Shown piece after piece: positions 55,305 to 64,000 of a stretch of 64,000 nt of DNA. Position 1 is the first letter of the stretch. Every line of letters begins with the position of its first letter. Both the position numbers and the translations under genes were made by a program. Source of the DNA: Herbaspirillum robiniae. GTDB lineage: Bacteria > Pseudomonadota > Gammaproteobacteria > Burkholderiales > Burkholderiaceae_D. The DNA lies in contig NZ_NJGU01000001.1 in assembly GCF_002213415.1 (NCBI RefSeq), positions 186,001 to 250,000 on the forward strand, given 5' to 3'. Below the pieces are notes generated by a model that ran no database searches, was not told the origin of the DNA, and saw nothing but the letters and a program-made list of their open reading frames with translations.

Positions 55305-55375
55305 TGTCGACACTTGATCCATAATTCACGCAAAGTGCTATGATTAATCCAAGAAAACACACAGGATTGTCGACA
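55305..55375. promoter_or_regulatory. Promoter region with two TGTCGACA operators for the GntR gene
   Basis: Perfect TGTCGACA palindromes lie at 55305-55312 and 55368-55375, 63 bases apart. The second lies between the AGGA site and the ATG. Between them TTGATC (55314) and TATGAT (55339) are separated by 19 bases, a weak promoter candidate. The layout fits autorepression by the FCD-type regulator. Confidence 0.5.
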
Positions 55376-55377
55376 CC

Positions 55378-56094
55378 ATGAGTGAGCTGATTTCTTTGCC
55401 AGGCTCAGAACGCGACGGAGAGACACTTTCAGAGCATGTGTTCCGAAAGATCCAGAGCGCCATCGTCCAGGGCGACATCGCCCCGGGCAGCAAGATTTCC
55501 GAGCCTGAACTGGCGCGCACCTACGGCATCAGCCGCGGCCCCCTGCGCGAGGCCATCCATCGCCTGGAGGGCCAGAACCTGCTGGTGCGCGTGCCCCATG
55601 TCGGCGCACGCGTGGTCTCGCTGACCCTCGAAGGCCTGGTGGAACTGTTCCAGATCCGCGAATCGCTGGAAGGCATGGCTTGCCGGCTCGCAGCCGAACG
55701 CATGAATCGTGCCGAGCTCGATGAATTGCGGCGCGTGCTGGAGATGCACGAGAAAGACGAAGCCTTCCAGGCCGGCCGCGGCTATTACCAGCAGGAAGGC
55801 GACTACGACTTCCATTACAAGATCATCCAGGCCAGCGGCAACGAGATCCTGACCCGCATCCTGTGCGGCGAGCTCTACCAGCTGGCCCGCATGTACCGCA
55901 TCCAGTATTCCGCCAATTCCTCCTCACCCAACCGTCCGCGCCAGGCCTTCGCCGAGCACCACCGCATCCTCGATGCGCTGGCCGACGGCGACGGCGAGCT
56001 GGCCGACCTGCTGATGCGCCGGCACATCGGCGCCTCCCGGCGCAACATCGAGCAACAGATCGCGCAGGCCGACGCCGCGCGCAACCAGGCCTGA
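55378..56094 (+). CDS. GntR-family (FCD) transcriptional regulator
   Basis: The 238-residue protein has a GntR winged helix (VFRKIQSAIVQGDIAPGSKI, SRGPLREAIHRLEGQNLL) and a helical FCD domain with metal-ligand residues (DFHYKIIQASGN, EHHRILDALADGD). It lies 42 bases upstream of acnD and is likely its regulator, responding to a propionate or methylcitrate-type acid. Confidence 0.9.
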   Translation: MSELISLPGSERDGETLSEHVFRKIQSAIVQGDIAPGSKISEPELARTYGISRGPLREAIHRLEGQNLLVRVPHVGARVVSLTLEGLVELFQIRESLEGMACRLAAERMNRAELDELRRVLEMHEKDEAFQAGRGYYQQEGDYDFHYKIIQASGNEILTRILCGELYQLARMYRIQYSANSSSPNRPRQAFAEHHRILDALADGDGELADLLMRRHIGASRRNIEQQIAQADAARNQA

Positions 56095-56136
56095 CAACAA
56101 CACCTATTCAACCGAGACAACCACGAGCCATCCGCC

Positions 56137-58752
56137 ATGAATACTCAATACCGCAAGCAACTGCCCGGCACCAAGCTGGACTATTTCGATGCCCGCGCCG
56201 CCGTCGAGGCGATCACGCCCGGCGCCTGGGCCGGCCTGCCCTATACCTCGCGCGTGCTGGCCGAGAACCTGGTGCGCCGCTGCGACCCGGCCACCCTCAC
56301 CGACTCGCTGCGCCAGCTGATCGAGCGCAAGCGCGAGCTGGACTTCCCGTGGTTCCCGGCGCGCGTGGTGTGCCATGACATCCTGGGCCAGACCGCGCTG
56401 GTGGACCTGGCCGGCCTGCGCGACGCGATCGCCGACATGGGCGGCGACCCCGCCAAGGTCAATCCGGTGGTGCCGGTGCAGCTGATCGTGGACCATTCGC
56501 TGGCGGTGGAATGCGGCGGCGACGACCCGCAAGCCTTCGAGAAGAACCGCGCCATCGAAGACCGCCGCAACGAAGACCGCTTCCACTTCATCGACTGGAC
56601 CAAGCTGGCCTTCGAGAACGTGGACGTGATCCCCCCGGGCAACGGCATCATGCACCAGATCAACCTAGAGAAAATGTCGCCGGTGATCTACACCAAGGAC
56701 GGCGTGGCCTTCCCCGACACCCTGGTCGGCACCGACAGCCACACCCCGCACGTGGACGCGCTGGGCGTGATCGCCATCGGCGTGGGCGGGCTGGAAGCCG
56801 AAAACGTGATGCTGGGCCGCGCCTCCTGGATGCGCCTGCCCGACATCGTCGGCGTCGAGCTTTCCGGACGTCGCCAGCCCGGCATCACCGCCACCGACAT
56901 CGTGCTGTCGCTGACCGAGTTCCTGCGCAAGCAGAAGGTGGTCGGCGCCTACCTGGAGTTCTACGGCGACGGCGCCTCCAGCCTGACGCTGGGCGACCGC
57001 GCGACGATCTCCAACATGGCGCCCGAGTACGGCGCCACCGCCGCCATGTTCTCGATCGACCAGCAGACCATCGACTACCTGAAGCTGACCGGCCGCGAGG
57101 ACGAGCAGGTCAGGCTGGTGGAAACCTACGCCAAGGAAACCGGCCTGTGGTCGGATGCGCTGGCCGAGGTCGAGTACGAGCGCGTGCTGCGCTTCGACCT
57201 CTCTACCGTGGTGCGCACCCTGGCCGGCCCCAGCAATCCGCACAAGCGCCTGCCGGTGTCCGAGCTGGCCGCGCAAGGCATCGCCGGCAAGGTAGAAAAT
57301 GAACCGGGCAAGATGCCCGACGGCGCCGTCATCATCGCCGCCATCACCAGTTGCACCAACACCAGCAATCCGCGCAACGTGATCGCCGCCGCCCTGCTGG
57401 CGCGCAACGCCAACCGCCTCGGCCTGGCGCGCAAGCCCTGGGTCAAGAGCTCGCTGGCGCCGGGCTCCAAGGCGGTGGAGCTCTATCTGGAAGAAGCCGG
57501 CCTCACCGCCGACCTGGAAAAACTGGGCTTCGGCATCGTCGCCTTCGCCTGCACCACCTGCAACGGCATGTCCGGCGCGCTGGATCCCAAGATCCAGCAG
57601 GAGATCATCGAGCGCGACCTCTATTCGACCGCCGTCCTCTCCGGCAACCGCAACTTCGACGGCCGCATCCACCCGTATGCGAAGCAGGCCTTCCTGGCCT
57701 CGCCACCGCTGGTGGTGGCCTACGCCATCGCCGGCACCATCCGCTTCGACATCGAACAGGACGTGCTGGGCACCACCGCCGACGGCCGCGACATCCGCCT
57801 CAAGGACATCTGGCCCTCGGACGAGGAGATCGACGACGTGGTCAAGGCCGCCGTCAAGCCGCAGCAGTTCCGCAATGTCTATACGCCCATGTTCGCCGCC
57901 CGCGTCGAACAGGCGCAGTCGGTCAGCCCGCTCTACGACTGGCGGGCGCAAAGCACCTACATCCGCCGTCCTCCGTACTGGGAAGGCGCACTGGCCGGCG
58001 AACGCACGCTGACCGGCATGCGCCCGCTGGCGGTCCTGGGCGACAACATCACCACCGACCACCTGTCGCCGTCCAACGCCATCCTGATGGACAGCGCCGC
58101 CGGCGAATACCTGGCGAAAATGGGCCTGCCGGAAGAAGACTTCAACTCCTACGCCACCCACCGCGGCGACCACCTGACCGCGCAGCGCGCGACCTTCGCC
58201 AATCCCAAGCTGTTCAACGAGATGGTGAAGAAAGAGGACGGCAGCGTGCAGCAAGGCTCGCTGGCGCGCCTGGAGCCGGAAGGCAAAGTGATGCGCATGT
58301 GGGAGACCATCGAAACCTATATGGAGCGCAAGCAGCCGCTGATCATCGTCGCCGGCGCCGACTACGGTCAGGGCTCCTCGCGCGACTGGGCCGCCAAGGG
58401 CGTGCGCCTGGCCGGCGTGGAGGCGATCGTCGCCGAAGGCTTCGAGCGCATCCACCGCACCAACCTGATCGGCATGGGCGTGCTGCCGCTGGAGTTCAAG
58501 GCGGGAGAAAACCGCAACACCTACGGCATCGACGGCACCGAAACCTATGACGTCATCGGCGAACGCAAGCCGCGCGCCGACCTCACCGTGGTGATCCATC
58601 GCAGGAACGGCGAGCGCGTCGAGGTGCCGGTGACCTGCCGCCTGGACACCGCCGAGGAAGTCTCGATCTACGAAGCCGGCGGCGTGCTGCAGCGCTTTGC
58701 GCAAGACTTCCTCGAGGAGTCGGCCGGCAAGGGCGAACGCAAGGCCGTCTGA
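56137..58752 (+). CDS. acnD: Fe/S-dependent 2-methylcitrate dehydratase AcnD
   Basis: AcnD dehydrates 2-methylcitrate to an aconitate form in the methylcitrate cycle of propionate breakdown. The 871-residue aconitase-like protein has GTDSHTPHVDALGVIAIGVG and the [4Fe-4S] ligands Cys406 (SCTNTSNP), Cys472 and Cys475 (CTTCNG). The C-terminal swivel domain carries GADYGQGSSRDWAAKG. AcnD rather than AcnA is chosen because prpF follows. The N-terminus is normal for the family. Confidence 0.95.
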   Translation: MNTQYRKQLPGTKLDYFDARAAVEAITPGAWAGLPYTSRVLAENLVRRCDPATLTDSLRQLIERKRELDFPWFPARVVCHDILGQTALVDLAGLRDAIADMGGDPAKVNPVVPVQLIVDHSLAVECGGDDPQAFEKNRAIEDRRNEDRFHFIDWTKLAFENVDVIPPGNGIMHQINLEKMSPVIYTKDGVAFPDTLVGTDSHTPHVDALGVIAIGVGGLEAENVMLGRASWMRLPDIVGVELSGRRQPGITATDIVLSLTEFLRKQKVVGAYLEFYGDGASSLTLGDRATISNMAPEYGATAAMFSIDQQTIDYLKLTGREDEQVRLVETYAKETGLWSDALAEVEYERVLRFDLSTVVRTLAGPSNPHKRLPVSELAAQGIAGKVENEPGKMPDGAVIIAAITSCTNTSNPRNVIAAALLARNANRLGLARKPWVKSSLAPGSKAVELYLEEAGLTADLEKLGFGIVAFACTTCNGMSGALDPKIQQEIIERDLYSTAVLSGNRNFDGRIHPYAKQAFLASPPLVVAYAIAGTIRFDIEQDVLGTTADGRDIRLKDIWPSDEEIDDVVKAAVKPQQFRNVYTPMFAARVEQAQSVSPLYDWRAQSTYIRRPPYWEGALAGERTLTGMRPLAVLGDNITTDHLSPSNAILMDSAAGEYLAKMGLPEEDFNSYATHRGDHLTAQRATFANPKLFNEMVKKEDGSVQQGSLARLEPEGKVMRMWETIETYMERKQPLIIVAGADYGQGSSRDWAAKGVRLAGVEAIVAEGFERIHRTNLIGMGVLPLEFKAGENRNTYGIDGTETYDVIGERKPRADLTVVIHRRNGERVEVPVTCRLDTAEEVSIYEAGGVLQRFAQDFLEESAGKGERKAV

Positions 58753-58768
58753 CCCCGATCATCGATCC

Positions 58769-58805
58769 GTCGTCCCCGCGCAGGCGGGGACCCAGCGACG
58801 TTTGT
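58769..58805 (+). repeat. REP-like intergenic repeat, copy C
   Basis: gtcgtccccgcgcaggcggg followed by gacccagcgacgtttg lies between acnD and prpF. CCCCGC and GCGGGG pair around gcag. It matches copies A and B at 11.9-12.1 kb. Confidence 0.65.
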
Positions 58806-58860
58806 CGCGGATAGCAACATGCCGGGAAAGACACCCCGGCGCCAGTAAAGGAAAGCAAGC

Positions 58861-60051
58861 ATGAGCCAAGTCCCCCAAATCCGCATCCCCGCCACCTACC
58901 TGCGCGGCGGCACCAGCAAGGGCGTCTTCTTCAAGCTGGACGACCTGCCCGAAGCCGCCCGCGTCCCCGGCCGCGCCCGCGACAAGCTGCTGCAACGCGT
59001 GATCGGCAGCCCCGACCCCTATGGCAAGCAGATCGACGGCATGGGCGGCGCCACCTCCAGCACCAGCAAGACGGTCATCATCTCCAGGAGCACCCGTCCC
59101 GGCCATGACGTCGACTATCTGTTCGGCCAGGTCTCGATCGACAAGGATTTCGTCGACTGGAGCGGCAACTGCGGCAACCTGTCGGCCGCGGTCGGCCCCT
59201 TCGCCATCGCCGCCGGCCTGGTGGCGGCCGACAAGGTGCCGCGCAACGGCATCGCCGTGGTGCGCATCTGGCAGGCCAACATCGCCAAGACCATCGTCGC
59301 CCACGTGCCCATCACCGACGGTCAGGTACAGGAAACCGGCGACTTCGAGCTTGACGGCGTGACCTTCCCGGCCGCCGAGGTGCAGCTGGAATTCATGGAT
59401 CCGGCGGCGGAAGAGGATGGCGCCGGCGGCGCCATGTTCCCCACCGGGAACGTGGTCGATACGCTGGAAGTGCCCGGCGTGGGCAGCTTCCAGGCCACCA
59501 TGATCAATGCCGGCATTCCCACCATCTTCCTCAACGCGGAAGAAATCGGCTACACCGGCACCGAACTGCAGGACGCTATCAACAGCGACCCGACCGCCCT
59601 GGCCCGCTTTGAAACCATCCGCGCCCACGGCGCCATCCGCATGGGCCTGATCGCCAAGGTGGAAGAAGCCGCCACGCGCCAGCACACGCCCAAGGTCGCC
59701 TTCGTCGCGCCGCCGAAGGACTATGTCTCCTCCAGCGGCAAGAAGGTCACCACCGCCGACGCCGACGTGCTGGTGCGCGCCATGTCCATGGGCAAGCTGC
59801 ACCACGCGATGATGGGCACCGCGGCGGTCGCCATCGGCACCGCGGCGGCCATCCCCGGCACCCTGGTCAATCTCGCCGCCGGCGGCGGCGAGCGCAACAG
59901 CGTGCGCTTCGGCCACCCCTCCGGCACCTTGCGCGTGGGCGCCGAAGCGAAACTCGAAGGCGACCAGTGGGTGGTCACCAAGGCCATCATGAGCCGCAGC
60001 GCGCGGGTGTTGATGGAGGGATGGGTGCGTATTCCGGGGGACGCGTTCTGA
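58861..60051 (+). CDS. prpF: AcnD-accessory isomerase PrpF
   Basis: PrpF isomerises trans- to cis-2-methylaconitate, completing the AcnD reaction. The 396-residue protein shows IRIPATYLRGGTSKGVFFKL, DPYGKQIDGMGGATSSTSKT and SGNCGNLSAAVGPFAI, all PrpF family blocks of the diaminopimelate-epimerase fold. AAAGGAAAG precedes the ATG. It is 108 bases after acnD, with a REP-like hairpin between them. Confidence 0.95.
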   Translation: MSQVPQIRIPATYLRGGTSKGVFFKLDDLPEAARVPGRARDKLLQRVIGSPDPYGKQIDGMGGATSSTSKTVIISRSTRPGHDVDYLFGQVSIDKDFVDWSGNCGNLSAAVGPFAIAAGLVAADKVPRNGIAVVRIWQANIAKTIVAHVPITDGQVQETGDFELDGVTFPAAEVQLEFMDPAAEEDGAGGAMFPTGNVVDTLEVPGVGSFQATMINAGIPTIFLNAEEIGYTGTELQDAINSDPTALARFETIRAHGAIRMGLIAKVEEAATRQHTPKVAFVAPPKDYVSSSGKKVTTADADVLVRAMSMGKLHHAMMGTAAVAIGTAAAIPGTLVNLAAGGGERNSVRFGHPSGTLRVGAEAKLEGDQWVVTKAIMSRSARVLMEGWVRIPGDAF

Positions 60052-60080
60052 GCGCACGCTGACTTCTCCGCCCGGACTTC

Positions 60081-60119
60081 GGACAAGAAAACCGGACAAG
60101 AAAATTGGGCAAGAAAAAA
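60081..60119 (+). repeat. 13-base tandem repeat, three units
   Basis: GGACAAGAAAACC, GGACAAGAAAATT and GGGCAAGAAAAAA are consecutive. The last unit supplies the A-run of the following terminator. Confidence 0.85.
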
Positions 60120-60149
60120 GCCGGCTGTCTTTCGACAGCCGGCTTTTTT
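60114..60149. terminator. Bidirectional terminator after prpF
   Basis: A 16-base perfect stem aaaaaagccggctgtc / gacagccggctttttt with a tttc loop lies between convergent prpF and the small gene at 60166. Confidence 0.95.
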
Positions 60150-60165
60150 ATCGCGCGTGAAAGGC

Positions 60166-60372
60166 TCAGACCCGGTAGATCTTCTCCCCGGTCTGCACGA
60201 TCCTGAATTTCTCGTTCGACAAGGGATCCAGCGCCCTGCCGTCGGCCAGCTTGTAGCTGCGCTGGTCCACTGCCGAAGCCTCGTTGGCCTCGTCCAGACG
60301 GATTTGGTACACCTCTACGTGGTAGGGTGCGCCGGTTTTGCCTTTGGCATCGAATTTTTCCACCAGATCCAT
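60166..60372 (-). CDS. Small conserved-looking hypothetical protein
   Basis: The 68-residue acidic-basic protein (MDLVEKFDAKGKTGAPYHVE, then LADGRALDPLSNEKFRIVQT) has no signal, membrane helix or known domain. AAAGGAGACGG precedes the ATG. The terminator at 60114 is shared with prpF. The ordered mix of beta-prone segments suggests a folded small domain. Confidence 0.65.
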   Translation of the reverse strand: MDLVEKFDAKGKTGAPYHVEVYQIRLDEANEASAVDQRSYKLADGRALDPLSNEKFRIVQTGEKIYRV

Positions 60373-60505
60373 GTGCCGTCTCCTTTGTCTTGGCTAGTCG
60401 TGGCCTTGCGCCAAGGTCAAAGATAGCAGATTTGGCGGGGCTTTCCAGCGCATCTCATGCTGCACCGCACAGCCCGCCGCCGCAGGCTGCGCGAGTGGCC
60501 GCTTA

Positions 60506-61243
60506 TCAATAGTGCAAGGTGATGCCGACGCCGAACTGCCGCGTGACTTCGGCCTTGTTCAAACCGAATTTGGCGCCGAAATCCAGGTCCACGGTCTGGT
60601 TCGGCGACCAGATCACACCCAGGAGCGCATAGGCCGGCCAGGTGCGGTTGCCGCGATCGACGTTCTGCGCCACGCCGGTGTCGGCCACCAGCTTCCATTG
60701 CTGGTTGAGCGCGTACCAGGTGGCCGCCGAGGCGCGCCACACCAACTTGCGCTTGGACTGATCGTCGCTGCCCAGCTTGTAGCGGTTGTAGTTCAGGCCG
60801 ACGTTGCCGTGCAGCGTCCACGGCCCGGTCTCGTAGGAGGTGATGGAGGTCAGGCCAAGGCTGTTCCTGCCATTGCCCAGGCTTTTTTCCTCGTCGCCGC
60901 TGGGCATGAAGAACTCGGGCTTGAACGCCAGCGACAAGCCCTCCTCGTCGTAATAGCGCCATTTGGCGCCCAGCGAATAGTCGCCCACGCCGGTGCCGTC
61001 CTTTGACTGGAAGGTCAGCGGCAGGTTGGCGAACAGATCCAGCTTGTCGGTGATGCCGTAGGTATAGGTGAAAGCGCCGACATGGCCGGCCTGGCCGGTT
61101 TGCCGGCTCCAGTCGGCGTTGACTTCGATCTGGTGACGCCCTTCGCCCTGTACGCCGGTGTCGTCGGTGACCAGCGGATGGGCGGCGTAAGCCTGATTCA
61201 TCGTTGCGCAAAGAATCCACGATGCGCACAGGATTTTTTTCAT
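60506..61243 (-). CDS. Outer-membrane MetA-pathway-like (transporter) protein
   Basis: The 245-residue protein has a signal peptide (MKKILCASWILCATMNQAYA) and alternating beta strands ending in GVGITLHY, with a C-terminal tyrosine as in outer-membrane barrels. The pattern HPLVTDDTGVQGEGRHQIEV and TYGITDKLDLFANLPLTFQS matches the Phenol_MetA_deg-type family of putative outer-membrane transporters. Substrate unknown. Confidence 0.8.
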   Translation of the reverse strand: MKKILCASWILCATMNQAYAAHPLVTDDTGVQGEGRHQIEVNADWSRQTGQAGHVGAFTYTYGITDKLDLFANLPLTFQSKDGTGVGDYSLGAKWRYYDEEGLSLAFKPEFFMPSGDEEKSLGNGRNSLGLTSITSYETGPWTLHGNVGLNYNRYKLGSDDQSKRKLVWRASAATWYALNQQWKLVADTGVAQNVDRGNRTWPAYALLGVIWSPNQTVDLDFGAKFGLNKAEVTRQFGVGITLHY

Positions 61244-61730
61244 GAAACCACCTGTTCAAAAAGCGATGAATGCAGCGAGAACTCAGCGGGCCGGCCTGCT
61301 TCCGGCTCCCCCGCAACGCATGGAAATGCGCTGCAGCCGGCAATGCAGGCGGCGTGACTGATGCTGCCGATGGAACAGCCCCGCTACGTTTTTCTGGTTA
61401 TTGATGACGGCAGATGCCGCGGTTTTGCTGGACGGGACAACGATGCGGCTGGCATCGGGCTGGCCTCGCTCCGGGCCGGAAGCTGAACTATGGGAGCTGC
61501 GGCAGAAATGCGAGCCGCAGGTTCAGGATTGAAGGAGTTGCGCCGGGCTTCCCGCATGCTGCGGGACGGTGCGAACGTTCGCTTCCAGACCGGGCGCCAT
61601 ACTAGCACTCAAGGCTGACGCAACAAATACAAAATCCGGATTTGTGCGAATTTCCAACGGATGTCGGGCTGCATGGCGAAACATGCGGCCCTTTGCGAGT
61701 TGGCACTCGCGCCTGATGCAGCGAACAGGG
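61244..61730. other. Intergenic region between convergent/outward genes
   Basis: About 490 bases without a supported gene, RNA or clear terminator. It must hold the promoter of the outer-membrane protein gene on the minus strand. Confidence 0.5.
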
Positions 61731-62663
61731 TCAGACCGGCTGTTGGGCGGCCTCGGCCAGCTCCGTGCCGATGTCCGGCAGCACCCGGGTCGGGATCTTG
61801 AGCAAGGCGCCCCAGTCGCTCCAGTCCCAGGACACGCGTCCGCAGATGTACTCGACGCTGGAGAGCGGCAGTTCGAAGCGCTCCGCCAGCTTCAGCAGGC
61901 GCGGCAACAGCTGACCGCGCACCGCGGGATCGGCGACGCAGACGTCGGCCACGCATCCGGCCAACTCCAGCATGCGCACCAGTTGCTGCTGGCGGTCGTC
62001 TTCGTCCAGGCCCGATGCCTCCGGGTTTTCGTGATGCAGGACGGCGGTGCAGAACAGACGCGGGAAATGCCAGTCTTCCATCATGGCCGCGGCCAGGCTC
62101 AGGTGGTCGAACCCGAAGACCTTGCGCTCTTCTTCGGCCAGCGCCGGACCTTGCGGATTGGTCGCCAGCAGCTCGCCATAACGTTTGGGACGGGCCGACG
62201 CCAGGCCCAGGCGACCGATGCCGGCCAGCAGTCCGTTGGTAAACATCTCGGCCGGCGGCGCCAGCTGCAGCATCTCGCCCAGCGCCTGCCCGGCGCAGGC
62301 CATCGCGGTGGAACGGGCCCAGAAGATGTCGTAGTTGAATTCCTTGCAGTCGCCGCGCCGCGCCGACTCGGTCAGCGAAATCGCCAGCGCCATCTGACGC
62401 ACGGCGTGCAGCCCCACCATCAGCAGCAGTTCGACGTTGACCGAGGCCACCATGCGGCCCTTGTTGATGTTGGGGATGTTGGCGATCTGGATCAGGCGGC
62501 CGGCCAGCACCGGGTCGCCCTGCACCTGCGACACCAGCTCGGGCAGGGAAATGTCCTCCTGCTGGCACATCTGCATGATGTTCAGGCGTACGCCGGAGGG
62601 CGCGGGCAAAACCTCGGAATCCTGCAGTTCACGAAATGTTTGGGTTTCGATATAGGTCGACAT
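61731..62663 (-). CDS. HDOD-domain signalling protein
   Basis: The 310-residue soluble protein has one HDOD domain (about residues 15-220: NIMQMCQQEDISLPELVSQV, VLAGRLIQIANIPNIN, ARSTAMACAGQALGEML). HDOD proteins resemble degenerate HD phosphohydrolases and act in signalling, often with c-di-GMP. It lacks the usual partner domains such as EAL or a receiver. ATG at 62663 is chosen over 62693. Confidence 0.88.
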   Translation of the reverse strand: MSTYIETQTFRELQDSEVLPAPSGVRLNIMQMCQQEDISLPELVSQVQGDPVLAGRLIQIANIPNINKGRMVASVNVELLLMVGLHAVRQMALAISLTESARRGDCKEFNYDIFWARSTAMACAGQALGEMLQLAPPAEMFTNGLLAGIGRLGLASARPKRYGELLATNPQGPALAEEERKVFGFDHLSLAAAMMEDWHFPRLFCTAVLHHENPEASGLDEDDRQQQLVRMLELAGCVADVCVADPAVRGQLLPRLLKLAERFELPLSSVEYICGRVSWDWSDWGALLKIPTRVLPDIGTELAEAAQQPV

Positions 62664-62881
62664 TGATCGCGCTCTTTGATTGTCAGGATGCAAGTTTCAG
62701 GGCATGGGAACTGACGCTAGGATACAGAATCCCTCCCCATTTTGCGATGCGTCATCGAAAAATTTGCGGCACGGCGCGTCGCATCCGGTTTTCCCTACAC
62801 GCGAAAGCGCGCTGCGCCGACGCCGGGAGCGCCGCCGCCGCAGGTAAGCTGAAGCCATCGTAGCAAGGAGCAGCGCAAGGC

Positions 62882-63928
62882 ATGGAAGACATGGTGGTGG
62901 TGCGCAAGGAGGGCCTGTACTGCGTGCCCGGGGATTTCTACATCGATCCGTGGCGCCCGGTGGCGCGCGCGGTGATCACCCACGCCCATGCCGACCATGC
63001 CCGCGCGGGCCACCTTCACTACCTGGCCGCCGCCCCCGGCGCCGGTGTGCTGCGCGCGCGGCTGGGTGCTGGCATCGCGCTCGACACCCTGGCCTATGGC
63101 GAGACCCTCACCCACAACGGCGTCACGCTGTCGCTGCATCCGGCCGGCCATGTGCTGGGCTCGGCCCAGCTGCGCATGGAGCACCGGGGCCGCGTGTGGG
63201 TCGCCTCCGGCGACTACAAGCTGGAAGCCGACGGCACCTGCGCCCCCTTCGAGCCGGTGCGCTGCGACGTCTTCATCACCGAATCCACCTTCGGCATGCC
63301 GATCTACCGCTGGCAGCCGCAAGCGGAAATCTTCGACGACATCAACCGCTGGTGGCGCGCCAATGCCGCCGAAGGACGCGCCAGCGTGCTGTTCTGCTAT
63401 GCCTTCGGCAAGGCCCAGCGGGTATTGCACGGCATCGATCCGGCCATCGGCCCCATCGTCTGCCACGGTGCTGTCGAAACGCTCAATCGCCACTACCGGG
63501 AAGCCGGCGTGGCGCTTCCCGATACGGTCGCCGTCGCGGCGGACGGCTCCGACAAACGCAACCGGCAGGCCTACGCCGGCGCGCTGGTGGTGGCGCCGCC
63601 GTCGGCGGCCGGCTCGCCCTGGATGCGGCGTTTCGGCGACTACAGCGACGCCTTCGCCAGCGGCTGGATGCGGCTGCGCGGCGCGCGCCGCCGGCGTGGC
63701 GTGGATCGCGGTTTCGTGCTGTCCGACCATGCCGACTGGCCGGCACTGCAGCAGGCCATCGCCGAAAGCGGCGCGCAGCGCGTCGTCGTCACCCACGGAC
63801 AAGTCGCCACCATGGTGCGCTGGCTGCGGCAGAACGGCCTTGACGCGGGCGCCTTCGACACCGAGTACGGCGAGGAAGAAGCGGAGAACGGCGACAAGGC
63901 GGCAAGCGCGGAGGCCGCCGATGCGTGA
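62882..63928 (+). CDS. Ligase-associated MBL-fold DNA exonuclease
   Basis: The 348-residue metallo-beta-lactamase protein has the metal motif THAHADHARAGH (His34, His36, Asp38, His39), the GHVLGSAQLRMEH strand and SGDYKLEADG. It belongs to the exonuclease family found beside ATP-dependent DNA ligase and a Lhr-type helicase in bacterial end-processing loci. AAGGAG lies upstream. Its stop overlaps the ligase start by eight bases, so the two are co-translated. Confidence 0.92.
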   Translation: MEDMVVVRKEGLYCVPGDFYIDPWRPVARAVITHAHADHARAGHLHYLAAAPGAGVLRARLGAGIALDTLAYGETLTHNGVTLSLHPAGHVLGSAQLRMEHRGRVWVASGDYKLEADGTCAPFEPVRCDVFITESTFGMPIYRWQPQAEIFDDINRWWRANAAEGRASVLFCYAFGKAQRVLHGIDPAIGPIVCHGAVETLNRHYREAGVALPDTVAVAADGSDKRNRQAYAGALVVAPPSAAGSPWMRRFGDYSDAFASGWMRLRGARRRRGVDRGFVLSDHADWPALQQAIAESGAQRVVVTHGQVATMVRWLRQNGLDAGAFDTEYGEEEAENGDKAASAEAADA

Positions 63929-64000
63929 ATTCTCCCGCCTCTACGCCGAACTGGACGCCACGACTTCCACTACCCGCAAGCTGGCCGCGCTGCAGGACTA
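63921..64000 (+). CDS. ATP-dependent DNA ligase, N-terminal fragment
   Basis: The frame starts with ATG at 63921 and reads MREFSRLYAELDATTSTTRK followed by LAALQDY up to the window edge. This is typical of the N-terminal DNA-binding domain of LigB/LigC-like ATP-dependent ligases. The exonuclease partner upstream supports the call. The catalytic part is outside the window. Confidence 0.82.
   Translation, partial: MREFSRLYAELDATTSTTRKLAALQD

Noticed and set aside
56665-58704. Minus-strand ORF of 679 codons opposite acnD
   Set aside because: Shadow of the conserved aconitase reading frame.
1-64000. CRISPR arrays, tRNA, rRNA, insertion sequences and prophage
   Set aside because: No regular spaced repeats, cloverleaf, transposase or phage structural genes were seen; the T6SS spike proteins are the only phage-like parts.

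Overview
The window looks like a chromosomal segment of a high-GC betaproteobacterium of the Burkholderiales, most likely Oxalobacteraceae and Herbaspirillum-like. This is inferred from codon use, the arrangement of the type VI secretion (T6SS) genes, the acnD/prpF pair and the short dispersed hairpin repeats; no rRNA or other taxonomic marker is present.

Positions 1-29.9 kb are about half of a T6SS locus plus two effector modules. On the plus strand: the 3' end of clpV (tssH), vgrG, a DUF4123 adaptor, a large VasX/BTH_I2691-type pore-forming effector and two DUF6708 membrane proteins (probable immunity), then tssA. Between the immunity genes and tssA sits a 154-bp second copy of the tssA 5' region, a scar of recombination. 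On the minus strand (20.6 to 12.1 kb) runs a block with an M15 peptidase resembling TagX, PAAR, an uncharacterised membrane protein with a possible thiolase-like fold, tssM, tagF and an OmpA/BON lipoprotein-like periplasmic protein. Divergent from it are a membrane-anchored protein with a TTG start, a second vgrG, a second DUF4123 adaptor, and a lower-GC phospholipase island: DUF3304 lipoprotein (Tli), Tle1 lipase (DUF2235), a decayed DUF3304 gene, an intact DUF3304 paralogue and a chimeric gene joining the Tle1 N-terminus to a secreted-type segment. The tube, sheath and baseplate genes other than those listed must lie left of the window.

From 30.2 to 39.7 kb the genes are independent housekeeping or sensory units: ilvE, a Tat-exported class V aminotransferase-like protein, a PAS hybrid histidine kinase, a glyoxalase-like protein, a DHA2-type MFS exporter and a chemoreceptor with a CheR-tethering tail.

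From 39.9 to 46 kb is a minus-strand ribose operon rbsBACRKD with a perfect LacI-type operator upstream. It is followed by two tiny paralogous membrane proteins, nhaA and a universal stress protein.

From 48.9 to 55.1 kb is a minus-strand histidine degradation and uptake cluster (IclR regulator, amino-acid ABC transporter, hutD, hutF, hutG). From 55.4 to 60.1 kb a GntR/FCD regulator precedes acnD and prpF of the methylcitrate cycle, without prpB or prpC beside them. The right end carries a small hypothetical protein, an outer-membrane MetA-like protein, an HDOD protein, a ligase-associated MBL exonuclease and the first 80 bases of an ATP-dependent DNA ligase gene.

The most unusual parts are the T6SS immunity-gene reshuffling (9.3-10.8 kb and 25.7-29.9 kb), the thiolase-like T6SS protein, the 20.8-kb TTG-start protein and the pair of microproteins at 46.1-46.5 kb.
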